Shown: piece by piece, positions 6,913 to 14,006 of the stretch
Position numbering within the stretch: position 1 is the first letter of the stretch
Layout of the letters: each line of letters opens with the position of its first letter
From: Dehalococcoidia bacterium
Lineage (GTDB): Bacteria; Chloroflexota; Dehalococcoidia; UBA2979
DNA: 15,754 nucleotides
Direction: 5' to 3'
Assembly: GCA_023228765.1 (NCBI GenBank)
Contig: JALOAM010000064.1
Span: 1-15,754 of the forward strand
The notes under the pieces: model-generated
Seen by the model: the letters and a program-made list of their open reading frames with translations, nothing else
The model's database searches: none
What the model was told of the DNA's origin: nothing
Translations under genes and position numbers: made by a program

Positions 6913-7425
6913 ATGGCAGACCTGGTGATCATCGGTTACCCGGACGAATCGACAGCCGAACTCGCCCTGACCGAGGTCGAGCAGCTACGGCAGCAGATGG
7001 TGCTGCAGGTGGACGGCGCCGCGGCCGTGATCCGGCACGCGGACGGCAAGGTGAAGGTCCATGCGCCGGAGGGCGGCACGGCCGTCGGTGGCGGCGCGAT
7101 GTGGGGCGTCCTGTGGGGGACCCTCTTCGGTGTGCTGTTCCTCGTCCCGATCATCGGGGCGATCACGGGTGGCGCACTCGGCGCGCTGTTTGGGGGCCTC
7201 GACCGGTCCGGCATCGACCGCGCGTACCGGGACCGCGTGAAGGAGCAGCTACAGCCGGGGACCTCCGCGCTGGTGATGGTGATCTACAAGATGACGCCGG
7301 ACAAGGCGGTCACCGCGCTCTCCCGCTTCGGCGGCACCGTCCTCCAGACCTCGCTCTCAGAGGAAGCGGAGCGCCACCTGGAGGAAGCCCTGAAGGGCGA
7401 GTACACGCCCAGCGCCGTCGCCTGA
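6913..7425 (+). CDS. DUF1269 family membrane-associated protein
   Basis: This 170-residue protein of the DUF1269 family has unknown biochemical function. An N-terminal alpha/beta part (residues 1-52, MADLVIIGYPDESTAELALTEV) is followed by a glycine-rich hydrophobic hairpin. That hairpin runs from GGTAVGGGAMWGVLWGTLFG through FLVPIIGAITGGALGALFGG (54-95) and contains repeated GxxxG-like spacing that could form one or two membrane helices. The C-terminal segment QPGTSALVMVIYKMTPDKA (114-132) and GGTVLQTSLSEEAERHLEEAL is the family hallmark. GAGGAG lies 6 bases before the ATG. It is the first gene of the plus-strand membrane cluster, with the DUF7144 gene 40 bp downstream. Family members often lie near stress-response genes in actinobacteria; that is recollection, and no role is shown here. 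Confidence 0.9.
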   Translation: MADLVIIGYPDESTAELALTEVEQLRQQMVLQVDGAAAVIRHADGKVKVHAPEGGTAVGGGAMWGVLWGTLFGVLFLVPIIGAITGGALGALFGGLDRSGIDRAYRDRVKEQLQPGTSALVMVIYKMTPDKAVTALSRFGGTVLQTSLSEEAERHLEEALKGEYTPSAVA

Positions 7426-7465
7426 GCGACCGCGCACGGTCGAGGAGTACGGAGAGGAGGACGAG

Positions 7466-7909
7466 ATGGCGTACGGACAAAGCGCCTACCGCGAGACCAC
7501 CCCCCGAGGCGCCGCGAACCCATGGGCCGTGGGCGCCACGGTGGCCGCCGGCGCGTTCATGATGGTGGCCGGAGCGTTCGAGGCCATCCAGGGGTTCGCC
7601 GCGATCCTGCAGGACGACTTCTTCGTCGTGGGCTCGGACTACGCCTACGAGATCGACGTCACCACGCTGGGCTGGGTCCACTTCGTCATGGGGATCATCG
7701 TGATCGTCACGGGCGTCGGGGTCCTCTCCGGGATCCTGTGGGCTCGCATCGTGGGCATGGTGCTGGTGTCGCTCATGGCGATCGCCAACTTCTTCACCAT
7801 CCCCTACTACCCCGTCTGGTCGATCGTCGTGATCGCCGCCAGCCTGCTGGTGATCTGGTCACTCGCGACCCACAGCGAGGAGGACCGCCGGGGGACGATC
7901 ATGCGCTAG
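7466..7909 (+). CDS. DUF7144 family four-helix membrane protein
   Basis: This small integral membrane protein of 147 residues has four predicted helices at about 20-47, 67-90, 92-112 and 114-136. The loop after helix 1 carries the conserved-looking DDFFVV and YEIDVTTLGWVH. Later segments GVLSGILWARIVG and ANFFTIPYYPVWSIVVIA also match the family now called DUF7144, common in actinobacteria and uncharacterised. A strong GGAGAGGAGG site precedes the ATG. The gap to the DUF1269 gene is only 40 bp, so the two probably share a transcript. A 141-bp gap separates it from the GAP gene, leaving room for another promoter. The charged C-terminus (HSEEDRRGTIMR) is likely cytoplasmic. No catalytic motif is visible. 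Confidence 0.87.
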   Translation: MAYGQSAYRETTPRGAANPWAVGATVAAGAFMMVAGAFEAIQGFAAILQDDFFVVGSDYAYEIDVTTLGWVHFVMGIIVIVTGVGVLSGILWARIVGMVLVSLMAIANFFTIPYYPVWSIVVIAASLLVIWSLATHSEEDRRGTIMR

Positions 7910-7979
7910 CCACGCCCTCCTTGAGTTCGACCCCGCCGAGGTCACCACGGCCAGCGAGCCTGGACGGTAAGACAGGGCG

Positions 7980-8026
7980 CCCAGTCGGGTCGGCCCGTCG
8001 GATAGTCCCAGTCGGATAGCGGGCCG
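7980..8026 (+). repeat. Short direct repeats within an inverted repeat upstream of the GAP gene
   Basis: GTCGGATAG occurs at 7997-8005 and again at 8011-8019, and CCCAGTCGG at 7980-7988 and 8008-8016. The GTCGGATAG pair lies between CGGCCC (7991-7996) and GGGCCG (8021-8026), which can form a 6-bp stem. The block ends 24 bases before the GAP start codon, in the promoter or leader. It may be a regulator site; no binding protein can be named. Confidence 0.4.
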
Positions 8027-8050
8027 AGGAACAGCGGGGAGGAGCGGCAA

Positions 8051-8725
8051 ATGGGCGCCGCGATCGGTGACATGTTGCCGTCCGCCAGCGGCGTGGCGAT
8101 CAGCCCCATTCCCATCATTGCCGTGATCCTGATGCTGGTGAGCGAGCGCGGGAAGGTGAACGGGGCCGCGTTCGTCGTCGGGTGGTGGCTCGGGGTCGGC
8201 CTCGTCCTCACGGTGGTGCTCCTGCTGGCGGACAGCACGGGCGCCAGCTCCGAGGACGAGCCCGCGACGTGGGTCTCCCTGCTCCAGGTAGCCCTGGGCG
8301 TCCTCCTGCTGTGGACGGCAGCCCGGCAGTGGAACGGCCTGCCAAAGGACGGCGAGCAGGCGCCGATGCCGAAGTGGATGCAGGCGCTGGACACGTTCAC
8401 ACCGATGAAGTCCGCATCCATCGGTGTGCTGCTCTCCGGCCTGAACCCGAAGAACCTCCTGCTCACCATCGCCGGCGCGACCGCCATTGGCTCCGCAGGG
8501 GTGGAGGGTGGCGACGCGGTCATCGCCGCCCTCATCTTCGTCCTCGTCGCATCGGCGGGCGTCGTCATCCCCGTCGCACTCACCATCGCGATGGGGGCGC
8601 GGTCCGCGACGATGCTGGAGGAACTCCGTGTGTGGCTCACGGACCACAACGCGGCCATCGTGGTCGGGATGCTGCTGATCTTCTCCGTGAAGATGCTGGG
8701 CGACGGCCTCGTCGGCCTCTTCTGA
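8051..8725 (+). CDS. GAP family (Sap/SfLAP-like, LysE-type) membrane protein
   Basis: This 224-residue protein has six likely membrane helices (about 8-30, 37-60, 74-93, 121-145, 154-181 and 201-222). A polar loop follows helix 2 (DSTGASSEDEP) and a cytoplasmic loop carries KDGEQAPMPKWMQALDTFTPMKS. The early SGVAISPIPIIAVILML and the SGLNPKNLLLTIAGATAIG block (129-147) with its NPKN motif are characteristic of the GAP family. These are related to mycobacterial Sap, which assists glycopeptidolipid or sulfolipid surface export, and to LysE-type exporters. The substrate here is unknown. GGGAGGAG precedes the ATG by about 6 bases. The sulP gene starts 8 bp after its stop, so the two are probably translated from one message, pairing this protein with an anion transporter. 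Confidence 0.87.
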   Translation: MGAAIGDMLPSASGVAISPIPIIAVILMLVSERGKVNGAAFVVGWWLGVGLVLTVVLLLADSTGASSEDEPATWVSLLQVALGVLLLWTAARQWNGLPKDGEQAPMPKWMQALDTFTPMKSASIGVLLSGLNPKNLLLTIAGATAIGSAGVEGGDAVIAALIFVLVASAGVVIPVALTIAMGARSATMLEELRVWLTDHNAAIVVGMLLIFSVKMLGDGLVGLF

Positions 8726-8733
8726 GGACGGCG

Positions 8734-10557
8734 ATGACCGCCCCGGTCCAGCCGCCGCAGTGGCTTCGAGGCTACGATCGGCGCTGGCTGCGTGCCGACC
8801 TGCTGGCCGCCCTCACTCTCTGGGCACTGGTCGTACCCCAGGCCATCGCCTACGGCGGCATCGCGCAGATGCCCCCGGAGGCGGGCCTCTACACCGCGGC
8901 CGCCGGGCTGCTCGCCTACGGGCTCCTCGGCACGTGCCGGCAGCTCGTCGTCAGTCCCACCTCCTCGACGGCCGCGATCTCGGCGGCGCTGGTCGCGCCG
9001 CTCGCGGGGGGCGACGCGGCCCGGTACACCACGATGATCTCGCTGCTCGCGATCATGGTCGGGCTCGCGCTGATCCTCCTCGGGGTACTGCGCATGGGGT
9101 TCGTATCCCGGTTCATCGCTGCCGGGACGCAGGTCGGCTTCATGTTCGGACTGGGACTCACGATCATCGTCGGCCAGCTCCCAGACCTGCTCGGCGTCCC
9201 TCACAGCGACGGCGACTTCTTCGCGCAGCTCGAGGGCGTCCTGTCCCACCTGGACGAGGTCTCCGGGTGGACCGTCGCGATCGGACTCGGCGGGCTGGTC
9301 GCCCTCGTCGGGACGCGGCGCATCTCCCCTGCCGCCCCCGGTGCGCTCCTCGTGGTGGTCGGGGGCATCCTCCTCGTCGCGCTGCTCGGCCTCACGGACG
9401 ACGTCGCCGTCCTCGGAGAGATCGAGGCGGGACGCCTCACGCTGGCGCTGCCGGACGTGGGACGCGGCGACATCGCCGCCCTCCTCCCGGGCGCGCTCGC
9501 CATCGCGATCATCGGGTACGCCGAGAGCGCCACCGTCGCCGAGGAGCTGGCGGAGCACCACGGGTACGAGGTGGAGCCGGACCGCGAGCTGCGCGCGATC
9601 GGCAGCGCGAACATCCTCGCCGGCCTCATGCAAGGGTTCATCACCGGCGGTGGCGCGAGCCAGTCCGCGGCGAACGACTCCGCCGGAGGCAAGACGCAGC
9701 TGGTCTCGCTTCTCGTCGCGGGGCTCGCGGTCCTCACGGCTCTCGCGCTGCTGCCGCTCTTCCGTGACCTGCCCCAGGCAGTCCTCGCCGCCATCGTGAT
9801 CAACGCCGTGGTCGGGTTCCTTAATGTCCACGCGATGGCGCGCCTGCTCCGGCTACAGCGGGACAGCTTCGTGCTCGCACTGGTGACGATGACGGCGGTG
9901 CTCGTCCTCGGGATGCTCGCCGGGCTGCTGCTCGCCGTGGCGATCTCGATCGTGACGCTGCTCGCGCGCGCGAGCCGCCCGAGCCTCACCCGCCTCGGCG
10001 TGCTGTCCGTGGACGGCGACCCCCGTGTGGCGCGCTACGTCCCGCTGGAGGACGCCACCCCCTCGGACGGCGGCCCGCGCGAGGACGCCGGCGTGCTGGC
10101 CTACCGACTCGACGCACCACTGCTCTTCCTCAACGCGAAGCACCTGCGGACCATGCTCCGCCGCCAGCTCGAAGCAGCCCGCGACCGCGAGGGCGCTCGA
10201 GTCCGCGTGGTCCTGCTCGACCTCGGGTCGACGAACCGGCTCGACGTGGACGCGCTGGACGTCCTCCTGTCCCTCCGCGACGAGCTGGCGGAGCAGGACA
10301 TCGCGCTGTGGCTCGGAAACGTGCGCACCGCGGTGCGGGCCGCCCTCGAACGTAGTCGCCAGTTCGAGGCGATCGAGGACCGTCAGGGTGGCTTGCGGGT
10401 CTACCCCAGCATGACCGAGGCGCGGACGGACTGGCTGCGCCTCAGCAGTGCCCGCGCGCCGGGAGCGGCCGTAGCCGCTCCCGGCGGGGACACCGGCAAT
10501 GTGGTCACCTCAGGCGATCCGCCCACGCAGCGTGGCGCGGGTGGAGCGCCCCGGTAA
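8734..10557 (+). CDS. SulP family inorganic anion transporter with STAS domain
   Basis: This 607-residue SLC26/SulP carrier includes sulfate, bicarbonate and other anion transporters among its relatives. Residues about 14-430 form the membrane domain, opening with VPQAIAYGGIAQMPPEAGLY (34-53), the SulP signature region; the TM10 stretch follows from FITGGGASQSAANDSAGGKT. Residues about 455-565 form a cytoplasmic STAS domain (LAYRLDAPLLFLNAKHLRTML, VVLLDLGSTNRLDVDALDVLL). In that domain the serine of the usual ID-S-G-type phosphorylation loop appears as aspartate (LDVDAL). After residue ~575 there is a Gly/Pro/Ala-rich tail that overlaps the convergent BTAD gene by 48 bp. I chose ATG at 8734 because it is 8 bp past the GAP stop, with GAGGA overlapping that stop; the longer open frame merely runs through the GAP gene. 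The transported ion is unknown. Confidence 0.93.
   Translation: MTAPVQPPQWLRGYDRRWLRADLLAALTLWALVVPQAIAYGGIAQMPPEAGLYTAAAGLLAYGLLGTCRQLVVSPTSSTAAISAALVAPLAGGDAARYTTMISLLAIMVGLALILLGVLRMGFVSRFIAAGTQVGFMFGLGLTIIVGQLPDLLGVPHSDGDFFAQLEGVLSHLDEVSGWTVAIGLGGLVALVGTRRISPAAPGALLVVVGGILLVALLGLTDDVAVLGEIEAGRLTLALPDVGRGDIAALLPGALAIAIIGYAESATVAEELAEHHGYEVEPDRELRAIGSANILAGLMQGFITGGGASQSAANDSAGGKTQLVSLLVAGLAVLTALALLPLFRDLPQAVLAAIVINAVVGFLNVHAMARLLRLQRDSFVLALVTMTAVLVLGMLAGLLLAVAISIVTLLARASRPSLTRLGVLSVDGDPRVARYVPLEDATPSDGGPREDAGVLAYRLDAPLLFLNAKHLRTMLRRQLEAARDREGARVRVVLLDLGSTNRLDVDALDVLLSLRDELAEQDIALWLGNVRTAVRAALERSRQFEAIEDRQGGLRVYPSMTEARTDWLRLSSARAPGAAVAAPGGDTGNVVTSGDPPTQRGAGGAPR
10457..10486. terminator. Strong hairpin at the sulP/BTAD convergent junction
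   Basis: A perfect 13-bp stem with a CGTA loop spans 10457-10469 and 10474-10486, with cores GGGAGCGGC and GCCGCTCCC. It lies 24 bases past the BTAD gene's stop (minus strand) and inside the last ~35 codons of the first sulP gene. It has no T-run, so it would act as a rho-independent-like or bidirectional stop only imperfectly. It could instead stabilise the mRNA 3' ends. Confidence 0.5.
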
Positions 10558-13026
10558 GAGGCGAGCACTGCGGAGCACGCCGCCGAGGCGCGCCAGACTG
10601 ACCGCCTGCAGCAGCGCGGACCCGTTCTCACGGGCGGCAAGCAGGGCGCCCTCGTAGTGGCGGTACGCCTCGGGCGCATCGCCCTTGCTGTGGGCGGAAG
10701 CGCCCAGGCGCAGCAGGGCATGGATGCCCAGCCGGCGCTCAAACACGTCCGCCTTCGCACCGCCTCGGGCGGTCTCCAGCAGCTTGTCGCGGGCGGAGGC
10801 GGTGGCCCCCATCCGCACGAGGAACCGCGCTTCCTGCACAAGCACCGCGTCCAGCACCACCTGGACCAGTGGGTCGGGCTCGCCCTCCTCGATCGCCTGC
10901 CGCAGGGCAGACTCACCGCGCGCGAGGACATCGAAGCCCTCTTCGAGGCAGTCGGTCAGCTCGTACCAGAGCGCGAGGGAGGAGCAGAGCTCGTAGATCA
11001 GGCTGATCTGTCGGGAGGCCGCCACGCACTCCCACGCCGCCAGGACGTTGTGAGCATCCAGGCCCAGGTCGCCCTCGAACCGTCGCGCGCCGTCCTGGAG
11101 CATCGCCATGGTGAGCTGCTGGACGCGACCGGCGTAGTAGAGGGCGTGTCGCGTGCTCATCTCGGCGCGGAGGTCATCCTCCAGCGCTCCGCGCTCGTCG
11201 ACGTACCGGCGCACCAGTGCCGGGATCGCGTAGCGCCCGGACTCCGGACTGTGCAGCAGGTTCGCATCGCGCAGCGTCATCAGCTGCGCCACCGTCGCAC
11301 CGGCCACCACCCCGGCCGCGTCGTAGTCAAAGCAGTCACGGAGCACCGTGAGGCGTCGCAGCGTCTCGCGCGACTCGACGTCCAGCCCCGCCCATGCCGG
11401 ATCGAGCGCGTCGCGGATGCTCCACCCCGGTGTGTGCTCTGACGCCGGGCTGCGGAGGAACTCGAGGTCGTCGCGCACCGCCGCCTGCAGCGCACCGATC
11501 GACATTCCCCGGCAGTACTCCGCGGCGGCGATCATCGCCATCGGGTTCCCGTCCAGCTGACGGCAGAGCGAGACGATGGCGTCCCGGTCCTCACCCTGGA
11601 CCGGGACCACTCCGGCGACGCGCTCCACCTCGCGGAGGAACAGCGAGCCCGCCTCGCTCGCCTCGATCTCGTGCCGGTCCATCGGCGACGCGAGGCCGCG
11701 GAGCTCCATGACGTACAGCCCGGGCAGCTCCAGCCTCCGACGGGAGGTGACCAACACCCGCACCGCGGGGGAGGAGCTCGCGAGGAGGCCGCGAAGGTTC
11801 GCGAGCGCATCCACGACATCGTCTGCCCCATCGATCACCAGGAGGACGGCGCGTCCGGCCAGTGCCTGCCGCAGCGCCCTCGTCGCGTCACGAGGGTCGA
11901 GCACGTGGTGCCCGAGGTAGGCGCAGATCAGCGCCGCCAGCGCGTCACTGCTCGGAGCAGGAGGATGGCCGGGGTCGCCCATGGGCTCGCTCGACTCGCT
12001 CGTGGCCTCGGTGGTTCCCGGTGGAGCCGGTGGGGCGTTCGACGCGGCCGTGCCCACCGCACCACCGACGGGCACGAGGTAGATCCCGTCCGCGAACGGC
12101 TGGGTGGAGACCTCGCGGCCCTCGAGGTAGCGCGCGGCCACCTCCACGGCGACGCGGGTCTTCCCCACGCCGGCGACACCGACGAGGTTGACGATGCGCC
12201 ACGCGTCCCCACCCAGCAGGCGGGTGAGCTGCGACATCTCTGTTCCGCGCCCGACGATCGGCGTCGAGTACGTCTCCAGGTTGGTCGGCGGTTGGAGGAC
12301 GGTCGCGCGGATCTCGCGGTAGCGCTGGAGCGTCAGCGGCTCCGGCTCCACCTGCAGTTCGTCGCGCAGGCGGTCGCGATACCGCTGGAACTCGCTGAGG
12401 GCGAGCGCGCGGTGCCCGGCCTGTGCCTCCAGCGTCATCAGCTGCCGGACGACGTCCTCCGACCACGGCTCCAGCGCCAGGTAGCGCCGGGCGGCGGCGA
12501 TGCCGCGCTCCGGCACGCCCCGCTCCACGGCCAGGCTCGCGATGCTGCTGAGGCCGCGCAGCAGGGCCGCGCGTAAGCGCTCCCGCTCCGCGATCTGCCA
12601 CTCCTCGAACTCCGGTGCGCCCGGTAAGACGAACCCATCGAGGAAGTCACCCCGGTACGCCGACACCGCTTCCTCGAGCGTGTCGATGTCGCCGAGGACG
12701 AGCGCGCGCTCGAGGTTGCCCTCGAAGCGCTCGGTATCGATGTCATGCGGGAGATCGGCGTTGAAGGCGACGCTCTGACGCGACACCGAGATGTACTCGG
12801 GTAGTCGTTGGCGCAACTCGGTCAGGGCGTTGCTCAGGTGCTTGGAGGAGTGAGGTGTCTCAAACTCGTCGGTCAGCAGGGCCGCGACTGTCTCGCGCGA
12901 CAGCGGACGGCGCTGCGACGCGAGGAAGGACAGCAGTGCGGTGGACCGACGGCGCGAAAACACCAGCGGTGCTTCGTCCAGGAAGGTCTCTGGAGTACCG
13001 AGCAGGTGAAGTACCAGGGTGGCCAT
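10510..13026 (-). CDS. BTAD / NB-ARC ATPase transcriptional regulator (SARP/AfsR-like)
   Basis: This 838-residue STAND-type regulator begins with an OmpR-like winged-helix segment (residues about 4-93, RRRSTALLSFLASQRRPLSRE, SNALTELRQRLPEY). A bacterial transcriptional activation domain follows at about 95-240, with AYRGDFLDGF, ALEPWSEDVVRQLM and RYRDRLRDELQVEPEP as hallmarks. The NB-ARC ATPase has Walker A GVAGVGKTR at 283-291, Walker B VLLVIDG at 394-400, VTSRRR at 426-431 and GNPMAM near 493-498. A ~40-residue Pro/Ser/Gly-rich insertion (about 321-361) separates the Walker motifs. The C-terminal part is helical and TPR-like. In AfsR-type proteins such domains couple ATP-dependent oligomerisation to activation at direct-repeat promoter sites. 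A GAGGGGG site precedes the ATG. The tail ends soon after one clear TPR, shorter than I expect. Flanking membrane genes are candidate targets. Confidence 0.9.
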   Translation of the reverse strand: MATLVLHLLGTPETFLDEAPLVFSRRRSTALLSFLASQRRPLSRETVAALLTDEFETPHSSKHLSNALTELRQRLPEYISVSRQSVAFNADLPHDIDTERFEGNLERALVLGDIDTLEEAVSAYRGDFLDGFVLPGAPEFEEWQIAERERLRAALLRGLSSIASLAVERGVPERGIAAARRYLALEPWSEDVVRQLMTLEAQAGHRALALSEFQRYRDRLRDELQVEPEPLTLQRYREIRATVLQPPTNLETYSTPIVGRGTEMSQLTRLLGGDAWRIVNLVGVAGVGKTRVAVEVAARYLEGREVSTQPFADGIYLVPVGGAVGTAASNAPPAPPGTTEATSESSEPMGDPGHPPAPSSDALAALICAYLGHHVLDPRDATRALRQALAGRAVLLVIDGADDVVDALANLRGLLASSSPAVRVLVTSRRRLELPGLYVMELRGLASPMDRHEIEASEAGSLFLREVERVAGVVPVQGEDRDAIVSLCRQLDGNPMAMIAAAEYCRGMSIGALQAAVRDDLEFLRSPASEHTPGWSIRDALDPAWAGLDVESRETLRRLTVLRDCFDYDAAGVVAGATVAQLMTLRDANLLHSPESGRYAIPALVRRYVDERGALEDDLRAEMSTRHALYYAGRVQQLTMAMLQDGARRFEGDLGLDAHNVLAAWECVAASRQISLIYELCSSLALWYELTDCLEEGFDVLARGESALRQAIEEGEPDPLVQVVLDAVLVQEARFLVRMGATASARDKLLETARGGAKADVFERRLGIHALLRLGASAHSKGDAPEAYRHYEGALLAARENGSALLQAVSLARLGGVLRSARLLPGRSTRATLRGRIA

Positions 13027-13245
13027 GTTGTACCCCCTCGTCCCATAACTACTCGCTCCACGCCGCAGAGGCGCCGAGTTACGCGGTCAGCAGCCGCCCT
13101 TCTTTCCGCTGCTCGTGCGCGTGCTTCATGGGGAGAGGCATTTTGAAGGACCAGTAACGCGAACGCTCACTGGCCATAGTTTGTCGGTATCGTTCCCCTC
13201 CCTGAGCCGTTCGTGGTAACCCGCACCTCGTTTTCGACAGGGCTC

Positions 13246-13273
13246 ACAGTATGCCCGCCGAGTCAAGGATCAA
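13246..13273 (-). promoter_or_regulatory. Candidate minus-strand promoter of the BTAD gene
   Basis: On the minus strand TTGATC (13273-13268) and TACTGT (13251-13246) are 16 bp apart, giving a possible -35/-10 pair. It would produce a leader of about 210 bases before the BTAD start. An alternative -10, TACGTT (13277-13272), lies 6 bp from the phased repeats. Neither is strong. Confidence 0.25.
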
Positions 13274-13283
13274 CGTACCCAGA

Positions 13284-13312
13284 CGTAGGGATCTGGTTGG
13301 TATCTGGTAGGT
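13284..13312. promoter_or_regulatory. Three 11-bp-phased direct repeats (SARP/BTAD-type site)
   Basis: The heptamers CGTAGGG (13284-13290), GGTTGGT (13295-13301) and GGTAGGT (13306-13312) are separated by two identical ATCT spacers. They therefore sit exactly one helical turn apart. Known SARP-family activators with winged-helix plus BTAD domains bind heptameric direct repeats at 11- or 22-bp spacing overlapping the -35 region. The neighbouring BTAD gene on the minus strand is an obvious candidate binder. Direction and target (its own gene or the SHOCT gene) are not settled. Confidence 0.55.
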
Positions 13313-13557
13313 ATGCCCGGGAGTCCGGGGCACTCTTGTCGGTGCCTGGCCGCGCGATCCTCGGCGTCCTCCCCGTCCCAGCCAAGGCCTGACGAGACGC
13401 CGCGAGCAAGGCCCGAGCATCCGCCTGCCTAGCGTCCATCCGCACCGAGGTTGCCTCCGGGCGCCTCGTGCCCGGTGGCCGATCCTCAGGATGGCGCCGG
13501 GCACGATGGACACGGAACGCCTCGACATTCATCCACTTGTCTACGCAGTCAGACATT

Positions 13558-13561
13558 GGAG
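13558..13561 (+). promoter_or_regulatory. Ribosome binding site deciding the SHOCT-gene start
   Basis: GGAG lies seven bases before the ATG at 13569. The in-frame ATGs at 13491 and 13506 have poorer sites and add a polar stretch before the membrane helix, so 13569 is preferred. Confidence 0.5.
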
Positions 13562-13568
13562 CCTGATC

Positions 13569-13979
13569 ATGGACTGGGGAGTGTTCTGGGCGTTCGTGTT
13601 CTTGATGTTTGTCTGGGTGCCGTTGTTATGCACCTGGGTCTTCGCGATAGCGGACCTGTTCTTGCGTCATGACCTGCGGTGGTGGTCAAAAGCCATCTGG
13701 CTGCTGGGTATCCTGTTCTTCCCGCTGATCGGGATCCTGGTCTACGCCTTCACGCGACCGCGGACCGTCAGCTACGGGATGGTCCCCACCGGGTACGTGC
13801 AGGCGACGCCGGCCGGGTACCCGGCCAACTACGCGGCGATGACCGGCACCCCCGTCGCCTCTCCGGTCAGTGCAGACGCGGACAGCCAGCGGCTCTCCGT
13901 GCTGTCTGACCTGCACGACCGTGGCGTGATCAACGATGACGACTACAACCGCGGCCGGTCGATGCTCTTGGGCGCCTGA
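13569..13979 (+). CDS. Small membrane protein with PLDc_N-like helices and C-terminal SHOCT domain
   Basis: This 136-residue protein has two hydrophobic helices at its N-terminus. The first starts MDWGVFWAFVFLMFVWVPLL (about 3-31). The second is WLLGILFFPLIGILVYAF, preceded by DLFLRHDLRWWSKAI. This pairing resembles the phospholipase-D-nuclease N-terminal (PLDc_N) membrane module. A Tyr/Pro/Ala-rich linker follows (TGYVQATPAGYPANYAA). The final ~33 residues, LSVLSDLHDRGVINDDDYNRGRSMLLGA, form a SHOCT motif, a short helical domain often found at protein ends and thought to mediate oligomerisation. No enzymatic residues are present. The start at 13569 is chosen for its GGAG site, and longer forms from 13491 or 13506 remain possible. 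It is followed 27 bp later by the ZIP-like gene and may lead that transcript. Its function is unknown. Confidence 0.83.
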   Translation: MDWGVFWAFVFLMFVWVPLLCTWVFAIADLFLRHDLRWWSKAIWLLGILFFPLIGILVYAFTRPRTVSYGMVPTGYVQATPAGYPANYAAMTGTPVASPVSADADSQRLSVLSDLHDRGVINDDDYNRGRSMLLGA

Positions 13980-14006
13980 CGGCGCTCGTCGCATCACGCC
14001 CTGACG

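Larger units (their letters stand above)
13027..13568. other. Long intergenic region between the BTAD and SHOCT genes
   Basis: This 542-bp stretch has no convincing gene. It is less GC-rich in parts than its flanks and must contain the BTAD promoter (minus) and the SHOCT-gene promoter (plus). It holds the three 11-bp-phased repeats at 13284-13312. It also has an imperfect palindrome, CCAGT (13151-13155) with ACTGG (13169-13173) and inner GCG/CGC. A near-identical pair GTATGCCCG begins at 13250 and 13311. Short open frames on the minus strand here are Arg-rich, have no family resemblance and look spurious. Confidence 0.6.

Noticed and set aside
8182..8733. In-frame extension of the first sulP gene upstream of 8734
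   Set aside because: It overlaps the GAP gene in another frame and gives Arg/Gly-rich sequence; the SulP domain begins right after the ATG at 8734.
7942..9831. 629-codon minus-strand open frame opposite GAP and sulP
   Set aside because: Composition is dominated by Arg, Asp, Glu and Gly with no recognisable motif, while the plus strand encodes two clear transporters.
13244..13556. Minus-strand short open frames in the BTAD-SHOCT gap
   Set aside because: Arg-rich, no ribosome sites and no resemblance to any family; they overlap the phased repeats and the SHOCT promoter region.
13491..13568. Longer start for the SHOCT membrane protein
   Set aside because: The upstream ATGs have poor ribosome sites and add a polar stretch before the membrane helix; 13569 with GGAG is preferred, though not certain.
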